DNA of 64,000 nucleotides from Cellulomonas denverensis. Its GTDB lineage: Bacteria > Actinomycetota > Actinomycetes > Actinomycetales > Cellulomonadaceae. Made by a program: the position numbers and the translations under genes. The stretch is taken from NCBI RefSeq assembly GCF_012396125.1, contig NZ_JAAXOX010000001.1, positions 496,001 to 560,000 on the forward strand. The letters are read 5' to 3'. The notes beneath the pieces were generated by a model, which saw nothing but the letters and a program-made list of their open reading frames with translations, did no database searches and was not told the origin of the DNA. Of this stretch, positions 51,089 through 58,853 are shown in pieces (position 1 is the stretch's first letter; every line of letters begins with the position of its first letter).

Positions 51089-51931
51089 TCAGCCCTTCAC
51101 ACCGGTGGCGGCGATGCCCTCGACGAAGAACCGCTGACCGAGCGCGAAGATCACCGCGATCGGCAGGATCGACAGCACCGAGCCGGTCATGATCATCGCG
51201 TGCTCGGCGCTGAACTGCGTGATGAAGGTCCGCAGGCCGATCTGGATCGTCCACAGGTCGCGGTCGCGCAGGTAGATCAGCGGGCCGAGGTAGTCGTTCC
51301 AGGTGTTGACGAAGGTGATCAGGGTCAGCGAGGCGATCGCCGGGACCGACAGCGGCAGCATGATCCGGCGCCAGATCCCGTACTCGGACAGCCCGTCGAT
51401 CCGCGCGGCCTCGGACAGCGCCTCGGGCACCGACTCGAAGTACTGCTTCATCAGGAACACCCCGAAGGCGCCGAAGGCCTGCAGCAGGATGATCGACAAC
51501 CGGGTGTTGGCCAGGCCCCAGTCCGAGATCATCACGAACTGCGGGATCATGTACGACTGCCAGGGCACGGCGATGGTGCCGATGTAGACCAGGAACAGCA
51601 CGTCGCGGCCGGGGAACCGGATCCGGGAGAAGCCATAGGCGGCGAACGACCCGGTGAACACCTGCAACGCCGTGACCACCACCGAGATGAACAGGGTGTT
51701 CCCCACCCAGGTGCCCATGTCGGCGCGCTCGAAGATGTCGACGTAGTTGGACCAGACGAACGGGTCCGGGATCCAGGTGATCGGCGCGGTGAACACGTCG
51801 ACGTTGTGCTTCAGCGAGGAGATGACCATCCAGATGAACGGCAGCAACAGGCCGAAGGCGGCGACGATCAGCGCGGCATAGCCCACCGCGCGCAGCGTGC
51901 CGGCGGCCAGCCGGGATTCCTTGTGCGCCAT
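51089..51931 (-). CDS. ABC sugar transporter permease (MalG type)
   Basis: A 280-residue permease with six helices and the coupling loop LSEAARIDGLSEYGIW near residue 185. It starts one base after the stop of the partner permease and is followed by the DUF624 gene. Confidence 0.9.
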   Translation of the reverse strand: MAHKESRLAAGTLRAVGYAALIVAAFGLLLPFIWMVISSLKHNVDVFTAPITWIPDPFVWSNYVDIFERADMGTWVGNTLFISVVVTALQVFTGSFAAYGFSRIRFPGRDVLFLVYIGTIAVPWQSYMIPQFVMISDWGLANTRLSIILLQAFGAFGVFLMKQYFESVPEALSEAARIDGLSEYGIWRRIMLPLSVPAIASLTLITFVNTWNDYLGPLIYLRDRDLWTIQIGLRTFITQFSAEHAMIMTGSVLSILPIAVIFALGQRFFVEGIAATGVKG

Positions 51932-51932
51932 G

Positions 51933-52868
51933 TCAGGCCTCCCGCCGCTTGTTCCACAGGAACTGGAAGATCGTGATGGCGATGGACAGACCGAACAGCA
52001 CCACCGCAGCGGCGGCCGCGTAGCCGAACTGGTTCTCGGTGAACCCGCGCTGCCAGATGAACTGGCTGATCACCATCGTCGAGGTGCCCGGTCCGCCGTT
52101 GGTCATCACCAGCACCAGGTCGAAGACCTTCAGTGCGTTGATCGTCAGCATCACGGTGACGAAGAACGTGGTCGGCCGCAGGCAGGGCATCGTCACGTTG
52201 AGGAATCGCTGCCACGCCCCGGCACCGTCCATCCGGGCCGCCTCGTGCAGTTCCCGCGGGACGGTCTGCAACCCGGCCAGGAACAGCAGCATGTAGTAGC
52301 CCATGAACCGCCAGGTCGACACGATGATCACCGCGGGCATCGACCAGGTGGTGGACACCGTCCACTCCGGCGGGTTCTCGATCCCGATGAAGCGCAGGAA
52401 CTGGTTGATCGGCCCCAGCTCCGGGCTGAACAGCATGTTCCAGACCGCGGCGATCGCGACGATCGAGGTGATGTACGGGAAGAACGCCACGGTGCGGAAG
52501 AACGTGACGCCGCGCAGCTTGCGGTTCAGCAGCAGGGCCAGGCCGAGCGAGGCGGCCAGCGTGAGCGGCACGTGCACCGCGGTGAAGTAGAGCGTGTTCC
52601 ACAGCGAGGTGCGGAAGGTGGCGTCGCCGGCCAGCCGGGTGAAGTTGTCCAGCCCGATCCAGCTGGACGAGCCGAAGATGTTCCAGTCCGTGAAGGACAT
52701 GTAGAACAACGTCAGGACCGGGACGAGCGTCAGGACGGCGAACCCGATGAAGTTCGGCAGGATGAACGTCCAGCCGATCAGCAGATTGCGCAGCATGAGC
52801 CGGGAACCCCGTCGGCGCCGCGGCGCGCGGTCCGGGGCCAGGTGCGGGGGCGCCGCGGTGGTGACCAT
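51933..52868 (-). CDS. ABC sugar transporter permease (MalF type)
   Basis: A 311-residue permease with a basic N-terminal tail (PRRRRGSRLML), six helices and the coupling loop LHEAARMDGAGAWQRFL. AGGAG precedes ATG 52868. A strong stem-loop separates it from the binding-protein gene upstream, which probably lowers permease expression relative to the binding protein. Confidence 0.92.
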   Translation of the reverse strand: MVTTAAPPHLAPDRAPRRRRGSRLMLRNLLIGWTFILPNFIGFAVLTLVPVLTLFYMSFTDWNIFGSSSWIGLDNFTRLAGDATFRTSLWNTLYFTAVHVPLTLAASLGLALLLNRKLRGVTFFRTVAFFPYITSIVAIAAVWNMLFSPELGPINQFLRFIGIENPPEWTVSTTWSMPAVIIVSTWRFMGYYMLLFLAGLQTVPRELHEAARMDGAGAWQRFLNVTMPCLRPTTFFVTVMLTINALKVFDLVLVMTNGGPGTSTMVISQFIWQRGFTENQFGYAAAAAVVLFGLSIAITIFQFLWNKRREA

Positions 52869-52904
52869 GGGATCTCCTGGGGGATGAGGTCGGCGGAGTC
52901 GAGG

Positions 52905-52951
52905 GGTGCGGGGCCCGGGCCGTGGAGGGCGTGTGCTCCGGGCCCCGCACC
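52905..52951 (-). promoter_or_regulatory. Intercistronic stem-loop between binding protein and permease genes
   Basis: GGTGCGGGGCCCGG (52905-52918) and CCGGGCCCCGCACC (52938-52951) form a perfect 14-bp stem with a 19-base loop, ten bases after the binding-protein stop on the minus strand. In MalE-type operons such hairpins stabilise the upstream message or cause partial termination. Confidence 0.8.
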
Positions 52952-52960
52952 GTCAGGACG

Positions 52961-54274
52961 TCAGTCCTGGATCTCGCTCTCGAACCGGCTCTGCGCGGTC
53001 TCGATCGCCTGGTCGATCCCGGTCGCCCCCGGCATGACCTCGGTGTGCAGGGAACTGAGGATCGACTGGATCTGGGCGACGTTCGGGTCGACCGGGTTCT
53101 CCTGCTTCACCTCGGAGGTGCCCAGCGCGAAGGCGGACAGCTCGTCCTGCGGCATGCCCTCGACCGCGAACATCGCGTCGACGGTGGCGTCGTTGACCAG
53201 TGCCGGGGTCAGGCCCAGGTCGGCCAGCACCGTGGCACCCTCCTCGCCGGCGGAGTAGGCCAGGAACTCCTTGGCGGCCTCGATCTTGGCCTCGTCGATC
53301 CGGGCGTTGATCGCCATCCCGGTCGGGCCACCCAGGGTGACCGGGGTGTTGTCCAGGCCGGTGGTCGACTCGTCGTACTGCGGGGCCGGGGCGATCCCCC
53401 AGGCGAACTCGTCCGCCTCACCCGCGCCGACCTGGGCGATCAGCTGCGAGGAGAACCAGGTGCCCATCGGGACCATCGCGGCGCGCTGGCGGCCGAACTC
53501 CGAGGAGTGGTGCAGCGAACCGGTGGTGACGGTGCCGAAGGGCTGCTGCAGACCGGCGTCCTGCATCGCCAGCGCCCGCTCGTAGTACGGCTTCAGGTAC
53601 TCGAAGTCGCCGGAGAGCAGGTCGGCGCCCGGGGTCTGCGCCTGGGCGAAGCCCTGCACGGTGGACTGCCAGGCGTGCTGGTAGACCGGGAACGCGCCCT
53701 CGGGCAGCCCGCCGTCCTTCAGCTCCTGCGCGGTGGCCTGGTAGTCGTCCCAGGTCCAGCTGCCGTCCGGGTACTCCACCCCGGCGGCGTCGAACAGGTC
53801 CTTGTTGTAGTAGACGACCCAGAAGTCGTTGCGGAACGGCACCGCCAGGGTCTGGCCGTCCTCGGTCTGGTAGACGTCCAGGGCGCTGGTGGCCGGGTCG
53901 AGCCCGTCGGCGACATCCGCCACGTCCAGCAGCAGGTCGTTGCCGGAGAACCGGATGAAGTCGGTGTTCTGCTTCATCATCACGATGTCCGGGGCGGTGC
54001 CGGCGGCGATGTCGGTGGTCATCGCGGTGACGTAGTCGTCGCCGGAGGGGTACTCGACCACCTCGATGGTCACGTCGTCGCTCTGGGCGTTGAACCCCTC
54101 GGCGAGTGCGGTGAACTCCGGGGTCTTGGCCAGGTCCCAGCCGGCCATCGTGATGGTGGTCGGGCCGCCTGCGCTCTCCTCGCCACCGGCGTCGCCGGAC
54201 CCACCGCAGGCGGTGAGTGCGAGGACGGCGGTCAGGGCGAGCCCGGAGCCTGCCGCGAACCTGCGATTCGTCAT
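52961..54274 (-). CDS. ABC transporter substrate-binding lipoprotein of the uronate operon
   Basis: A 437-residue solute-binding lipoprotein with lipobox LTAC (cysteine 23), a Gly/Glu/Ser linker and the type 1 fold (TTITMAGWDLAKTPEF, VPFRNDFWVVYYNKDLFDAAG). Start ATG 54274 follows a TGAGATC/AGGAGAGATC-type ribosome site. Downstream GH88, KduI and KduD imply that it binds unsaturated uronate-containing oligosaccharides such as pectin, alginate-like or glycosaminoglycan fragments. Confidence 0.9.
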   Translation of the reverse strand: MTNRRFAAGSGLALTAVLALTACGGSGDAGGEESAGGPTTITMAGWDLAKTPEFTALAEGFNAQSDDVTIEVVEYPSGDDYVTAMTTDIAAGTAPDIVMMKQNTDFIRFSGNDLLLDVADVADGLDPATSALDVYQTEDGQTLAVPFRNDFWVVYYNKDLFDAAGVEYPDGSWTWDDYQATAQELKDGGLPEGAFPVYQHAWQSTVQGFAQAQTPGADLLSGDFEYLKPYYERALAMQDAGLQQPFGTVTTGSLHHSSEFGRQRAAMVPMGTWFSSQLIAQVGAGEADEFAWGIAPAPQYDESTTGLDNTPVTLGGPTGMAINARIDEAKIEAAKEFLAYSAGEEGATVLADLGLTPALVNDATVDAMFAVEGMPQDELSAFALGTSEVKQENPVDPNVAQIQSILSSLHTEVMPGATGIDQAIETAQSRFESEIQD

Positions 54275-54323
54275 TCCTGATCTCTCCTTTGAGATGCCCG
54301 GATCGGGCGGTGGGGGGTGTGGA

Positions 54324-56210
54324 CTAGCCCTCGATCGGCAGGTCCGTCGACGTGGCGGCGCCGTCCGGCCAGGTGACCGTGGCGACGGTGCCGGTCAGGT
54401 CGAGCGCCGCCGGGCCGGTGGCGGCCCGGGTGCGGCTGAGCTCGGTCAGTGCGGCGATCCACCGGCCGGGCCGTGCGGGGTAGGTCAGCGCCGGGATCCG
54501 GGCGCCCGGGCCCATCGGGCTGACCTGGGGGCGGGTCAGGGTGCTCGCGGTCGCCGACCCGAGGACGGGCGACAGGGTGGAGGTCAGTCCGTCGTCGTCG
54601 ACGGTGGGCCAGCCGGTCAGCCGCAGCGTCACGGCGGCGGCGGGGTCGGCGAGCTCGTCCACCCGGACCAGGCGCAGTTCCCAGGGTCCGCGGACCAGCG
54701 ACAGCACGGTCAGCCGCCCGGCCGCCTGCACCTGGCCGGTCCAGCCGGAACCGTGCAGGGTCTGCCGGACCGGCATGTCGATCCAGTGCGCGTCGGCCAC
54801 GCTGCCGGCGACCGCGACCTCCCCGGCGAGCACCGGGGCGATCGGGGTCCAGCCGGCCCGGTGGCTGACCCGCTCGGCGGCGTCCACCAGCGCGGCGCTC
54901 TGGTCGGTGGGGTGACGCCAGGAGCCCTCGTCCAGCCAGGGCCAGGTGGCGGTGGAGTAGCCGAGCCGGGCGTACAGCGGCGAGTCGCCGACCTGGTCGC
55001 CGGGGCGGGCGTGGTCGGTGCCGTGGTTGATCACCCGGACCACCCCGTCGGCCTGCGTCCCGGACACCACCCAAGCCGGGGCACCGATCACGTGCAGGTC
55101 GTCGCCGCGCTCCACCGGCAGCGGTTCCTCGACCGCGGTCCAGGCGGGGTGGTCGGCGGGCAGGGCCAGTCCGAGCATGCCCTTGCTCGCCCAGTACGGG
55201 GAGCCGGGGCCGGAGTAGGACTGCAGCATCGGCAGCCACTCGTGGTGCCAGCCCTGGGTGAGCAGCCCGCGCCGGTCCGGCACGCCGTGGGCGCCGAAGT
55301 GGTCGACCATCCCGGAGGCGGCCCGGCGCAGCAGCCCGGGGGTCACCGATGGCACCTCGGCCAGCGCCCCGACCCAGAACGGTGCGGCGGCGGCGAACCG
55401 GTAGGTCAGGCTGCGGCCCTGGATCAGCGGGCTGCCGTCCGCGCCGACCAGGTGCACCGCGTCGGTCAGGAACCGGTCCAGCGCCGCCCGGTCGCGCTCG
55501 CGGCGCCCGGCGGCCAGGTCCTCGGCGCCGGCCATCCGGGCCCAGAGCGTCGGGTACAGGTGCAGCGCCCAGCCGACATAGTGGTCGAAGTTGCGCTCGT
55601 CCCCGTCGGAGAACCAGCCGTCCGCGCGGGTGAAGGAGTCGTGCAGCGCGAGGTCGTCCGCCATGTCCTGGTCCGAGGACGGCCCGCCCACCGACCGCAG
55701 GAAGGTCTGCACCACCAGCCGGAACCAGCACCAGTTGTTGCGCGGGTAGCCGTGGTCGCCCACGCAGACCGCCAGGTACTCGACCAACTGCTGCTGGGTA
55801 CGCGGGGTGAGCCGGTCCCAGATCCACGGCCGGGTCAGGTCGAGCACCAGGGCGAGTGAGGCGGCCTCGACCTTGGCCTGCGGGTGCTCGTCCAGCCGGA
55901 CCCAGCGGTCGGCGGCGTCCGGGTCGACCCCAGTGGTGATCCCGCGGGCGTACCACTCGGCATAGCCGTGCGGGTCGGCGCCGTGGTCACCGGCCAGCCG
56001 GAAGCCGGCGAGCAGGAAGGTCCGGGCGAAGCCCTCCAGGCCGTCCACCGCGGTGCCGTAGCCGCCCTCGACGCCGGGCAGGGTGATCCGGGCATGCCCC
56101 GGGGACGCCCACGGCCGGACCGCCGCCAGCATCCCGTCGGCCAGGGCCGCCCACCGCTGCCGGTCCCAGCCGGTGAGCGGGGAGGTGGGGTGGGGGTGCT
56201 GCGGGGCCAT
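54324..56210 (-). CDS. DUF2264 protein
   Basis: A 628-residue protein of the DUF2264 family: helical first half with WFSDGDERNFDHYVGWALHL and QGRSLTYRFAAAAPF (alpha-toroid look, as in polysaccharide lyases and GH88-like barrels) and a beta-rich second half (about 400-628). No signal peptide is seen. GAAGGAG seven bases before ATG 56210 fixes the start. It is the first gene of the nine-gene operon and probably acts on the imported oligosaccharide, as a lyase or hydrolase; this is inference from fold and context. Confidence 0.82.
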   Translation of the reverse strand: MAPQHPHPTSPLTGWDRQRWAALADGMLAAVRPWASPGHARITLPGVEGGYGTAVDGLEGFARTFLLAGFRLAGDHGADPHGYAEWYARGITTGVDPDAADRWVRLDEHPQAKVEAASLALVLDLTRPWIWDRLTPRTQQQLVEYLAVCVGDHGYPRNNWCWFRLVVQTFLRSVGGPSSDQDMADDLALHDSFTRADGWFSDGDERNFDHYVGWALHLYPTLWARMAGAEDLAAGRRERDRAALDRFLTDAVHLVGADGSPLIQGRSLTYRFAAAAPFWVGALAEVPSVTPGLLRRAASGMVDHFGAHGVPDRRGLLTQGWHHEWLPMLQSYSGPGSPYWASKGMLGLALPADHPAWTAVEEPLPVERGDDLHVIGAPAWVVSGTQADGVVRVINHGTDHARPGDQVGDSPLYARLGYSTATWPWLDEGSWRHPTDQSAALVDAAERVSHRAGWTPIAPVLAGEVAVAGSVADAHWIDMPVRQTLHGSGWTGQVQAAGRLTVLSLVRGPWELRLVRVDELADPAAAVTLRLTGWPTVDDDGLTSTLSPVLGSATASTLTRPQVSPMGPGARIPALTYPARPGRWIAALTELSRTRAATGPAALDLTGTVATVTWPDGAATSTDLPIEG

Positions 56211-56289
56211 CCGGATTCTCCTTCGAAGTCGGAACGACCCGAAGCAAAACAGTCACCGATTGGCACTGTCAATCATGTTCTGATCGCTT

Positions 56290-56317
56290 ATGATCGTTAC
56301 TGATCCGTGACGATCAT
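56290..56317. promoter_or_regulatory. Operator-like inverted repeat between the uronate operon and its regulator
   Basis: ATGATCGT (56290-56297) and ACGATCAT (56310-56317) are perfect complements with a 12-base spacer; extra TGATC motifs lie at 56281 and 56301. Repeated TGATCG-like half-sites suit a DeoR-type helix-turn-helix. It lies just upstream of the regulator ATG and about 80 bases from the divergent operon start. Confidence 0.6.
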
Positions 56318-56334
56318 CCAGCCGTGAGGACCCC

Positions 56335-57429
56335 ATGACGACACCCGCACCGCGCTCCCCGATCCCGGCCGAGCGGCACGCCCGACTCCTCGCCCTGCTG
56401 GAGCGGGACGGCATCATCCGGGTCGCCGACCTGGTGGCCGACCTCGGCGTCACCCCGGTCACCGTCCGCCGGGACATCGCCCAGCTGGAGGAGGAGGGCC
56501 TGCTGCGCCGGGTGCACGGCGGCGCGGTCGCCGCGGCGACGCCCGCCCCGGTGGGCGAGCCGGTGGAGGAGCCGGCCCGGATCGGGGTCCTGGTGCCCAG
56601 CCTGGCCTACTACTGGCCCGGGGTGGTGCAGACCCTGGAATCGGAGTCCCGCACCCGCGGGATGCGGACCTTCCTGCGCGCCTCCTCCTACGAGGCCGCC
56701 GACGAGCGCCCGATCCTGGACCGGCTGATCAGCCAGGACCGGGTGGACGGCCTGGTGATCGCCCCTCGCACCGACGGCCCCGGCACCCAGGCCCTGGTCC
56801 GCTGGCTGGAGGAGTCGGACATCCCCACCGTGCTGATCGAGCGGGAGGCCACCACCACCGCCGGCCACGGCATCTTCAACTCGGTGATGAGCGACCACGC
56901 CCTCGGCACGGTCAAGGCGGTGCACCACCTGGCCGAACTCGGTCACCGCAAGGTCGGCATCGTGCTGTCCCGGCACTCGCCGACCTCCCGGAAGATGGTG
57001 GCCGGCTGGCGGACCGCCTGCGCCGAACTCGGCCTGACCAGCGACGAGCGCTTCGAGCGGCTGGTGTCGATCCGGTCCACCGCCGACTTCGCGCCGCTGG
57101 TGAACGACCTGGTGGAGAACGTGCTGGAGTCCGGCACCACCGGCCTGCTGGTGCTCTCCGACCCGGAGGCGTTCGCGGTGGTGCAGAACCTGCTGGAACG
57201 CGGCTACGACGTGCCCGGCGACCTGTCGGTGATCGCCTACGACGACGTGATGGCCGACTCGCTCAGCCCCCGGCTGACCGCGGTGCGCCCGCCCACCGGC
57301 CATGTCGCCCGGGTCGCCCTGGACCGGCTGGAGCAGCTGATGGCCGACCCGACCACCCCGGCCCAGCGCACCCTGATCAGCCCCGAGCTCAAGATCCGCG
57401 AGTCCACCGGCCCGGCCCCCGCGCACTGA
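56335..57429 (+). CDS. Hybrid regulator: DeoR-type HTH fused to LacI-type sensor
   Basis: A 364-residue regulator. Residues 10-65 are a DeoR winged helix (RHARLLALLERDGIIRVADL, VTPVTVRRDIAQLEEEGLL, RRVHGGAV) rather than a LacI HTH. Residues 80-355 are a LacI/periplasmic-binding sensor (IGVLVPSLAYYWPGVVQ, HHLAELGHRKVGIVL, SVIAYDDVMADSLSPRLTAV). It is divergent from the uronate operon and is its likely repressor, released by a sugar acid. Such DeoR-PBP chimeras exist in actinomycetes but are much rarer than LacI proteins. Confidence 0.88.
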   Translation: MTTPAPRSPIPAERHARLLALLERDGIIRVADLVADLGVTPVTVRRDIAQLEEEGLLRRVHGGAVAAATPAPVGEPVEEPARIGVLVPSLAYYWPGVVQTLESESRTRGMRTFLRASSYEAADERPILDRLISQDRVDGLVIAPRTDGPGTQALVRWLEESDIPTVLIEREATTTAGHGIFNSVMSDHALGTVKAVHHLAELGHRKVGIVLSRHSPTSRKMVAGWRTACAELGLTSDERFERLVSIRSTADFAPLVNDLVENVLESGTTGLLVLSDPEAFAVVQNLLERGYDVPGDLSVIAYDDVMADSLSPRLTAVRPPTGHVARVALDRLEQLMADPTTPAQRTLISPELKIRESTGPAPAH

Positions 57430-57433
57430 CCCC

Positions 57434-57558
57434 TCAGGCGGCGATCAGCCCGGCGACCAGGTTGCTCACGGCGTGCACCAGCGTGCCGGGCAGCACGCTG
57501 CCGGCCCGCAGCCGCAGCAGCCCGAGCAGCCACCCGGCGGCGGCCTGCGCCGAGCCTA
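57434..57558 (-). pseudogene. C-terminal fragment of a CPBP-family intramembrane protease
   Basis: Only about 40 codons remain: the translation contains AAAGWLLGLLRLRAGSVLPG followed by TLVHAVSNLVAGLIAA and a stop, which is the last helix motif (G-S-x-L-P-x-x-x-x-H-A-x-x-N) of CPBP proteases. The rest of the gene is missing, replaced by the GNAT gene whose stop overlaps the fragment. Confidence 0.7.
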
Positions 57559-58128
57559 GTGAGCCGCCCGGTCCCACTCCTCACGCAGCAGCGCATAGGT
57601 GTAGCTGTCGTACCAGCGGCCGTCCCGGTGCAGCGAGTCCGCCCGGAAGTCGCCCTCCCGGCGCATCCCGACCCGCTCCATCAGCCGCCAGGACGGGATG
57701 TTGTCGGCGAAGCAGCCGGCGGTCACCCGGCGCAGGCCCAGCTCGTCGAAGCAGGCCGTCAGCACCCGGCGCACCGCCTCGACCGCGAAGCCCCGGCCCT
57801 GGAACGCGGGGTCCAGCGCCCAGCCGAGCTCCGCCTGGGTCCGTGCGGCCCGGTCGGCGACCTCGCTCTGTCCCCAGGCGTCCTCGATCCGGATCATCAG
57901 GTCGCCGATCACCCGGCCGTCGTGCTCGATCACCAGGGTCGGCTCCAACCGGTCCGGCTCGGCGAACCGGGCCACGAAGTCCGCCTCGTCCACCGGCAGG
58001 GTGGTCATCCAGCGGGACACCTCCGGCAGCCGCCGGATCGGCCAGAGCAGGGCGGCATCCGCCGGGGTGGCGCGGCGCAGCAGCAGCCGGTCGGACCGCA
58101 ACGGCCAGGCGAGGTCGGACAGGCTCAT
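57556..58128 (-). CDS. GNAT-family N-acetyltransferase (RimJ/RimL type)
   Basis: A 190-residue acetyltransferase. The opening LRSDRLLLRRATPADAALLW and the acetyl-CoA loop LDPAFQGRGFAVEAVRR followed by NIPSWRLMERVGMRREGDF are typical of the RimJ/RimL/RibT branch. No partner gene is evident. Possible substrates include protein N-termini, antibiotics or small amines. Confidence 0.9.
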   Translation of the reverse strand: MSLSDLAWPLRSDRLLLRRATPADAALLWPIRRLPEVSRWMTTLPVDEADFVARFAEPDRLEPTLVIEHDGRVIGDLMIRIEDAWGQSEVADRAARTQAELGWALDPAFQGRGFAVEAVRRVLTACFDELGLRRVTAGCFADNIPSWRLMERVGMRREGDFRADSLHRDGRWYDSYTYALLREEWDRAAH

Positions 58129-58157
58129 CCCCGCAGGCTAGCGGGCCGTCCTGCGGT

Positions 58158-58832
58158 TCAGATCCCGCCGAACAGCAGCGAGACCATCATCGCGATCAGC
58201 ACCGAGTTGAAGCAGAAAGCCACCAGGACGTTCGCCCGGACCAGCCGCCAGGCCGCCCGGGTGGTGGCGCGCCCGGCGGCGGTGGCGGCCATGGTGGACA
58301 TCAGCACGGTGAAGGTCACGTAGTCGCCGAACCGGGGCGCCTCCGGGAACGGGAAGGTCACCTGCCGCGTGTCGCCGGTCGCGTCCAGCCGCAGATAGGA
58401 CTGGGCGAAGGAGAACACCATCACCGCCCACGCCCCGGCCACGGTGAGCAGGCCGAGCACCAGGTAGCGGACGTCGCCGCGGAACTCCGGGGTCAGGGCG
58501 ATGCCGATGGTCCCGGCGACCGCGATCACGGCGGCGGTGATGGTGGCGCCGGCGGTGCCGTTCGCGCCGGAGATCCGCTGGTACCACCGGCGGCTGGCGT
58601 GGTGCTCCGCGCGGGCGACCCGGCGCAGCTCCTCGGGGCCGAGCCGGGAGTACACCGTCCCGCTCCAGGCGACGTAGATCAGCGCGTACAGCGGGTAGAA
58701 GACCACGAAGGTCGCCACCAGGGCCGCGCCCACGTCCTCCGGGTCGTCCAGGAGCGGGATCAGGGCGACCACGGTCAGCACCATGGCCACCGAGCTGCCG
58801 AGGGTGGCGCGGGCGAAGTCCGTGCGGGGCAT
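58158..58832 (-). CDS. DUF1345 membrane protein
   Basis: A 224-residue protein with five predicted helices and the DUF1345 pattern YALIYVAWSGTVYSRL and RFGDYVTFTVLMSTM followed by a conserved polar stretch, then FCFNSVLIAMMVSLLF at the end. The family has no known function. It stands alone between the GNAT and the FUSC fusion gene. Confidence 0.85.
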   Translation of the reverse strand: MPRTDFARATLGSSVAMVLTVVALIPLLDDPEDVGAALVATFVVFYPLYALIYVAWSGTVYSRLGPEELRRVARAEHHASRRWYQRISGANGTAGATITAAVIAVAGTIGIALTPEFRGDVRYLVLGLLTVAGAWAVMVFSFAQSYLRLDATGDTRQVTFPFPEAPRFGDYVTFTVLMSTMAATAAGRATTRAAWRLVRANVLVAFCFNSVLIAMMVSLLFGGI

Positions 58833-58853
58833 GACCCCGAGTATGCCGGGCGG

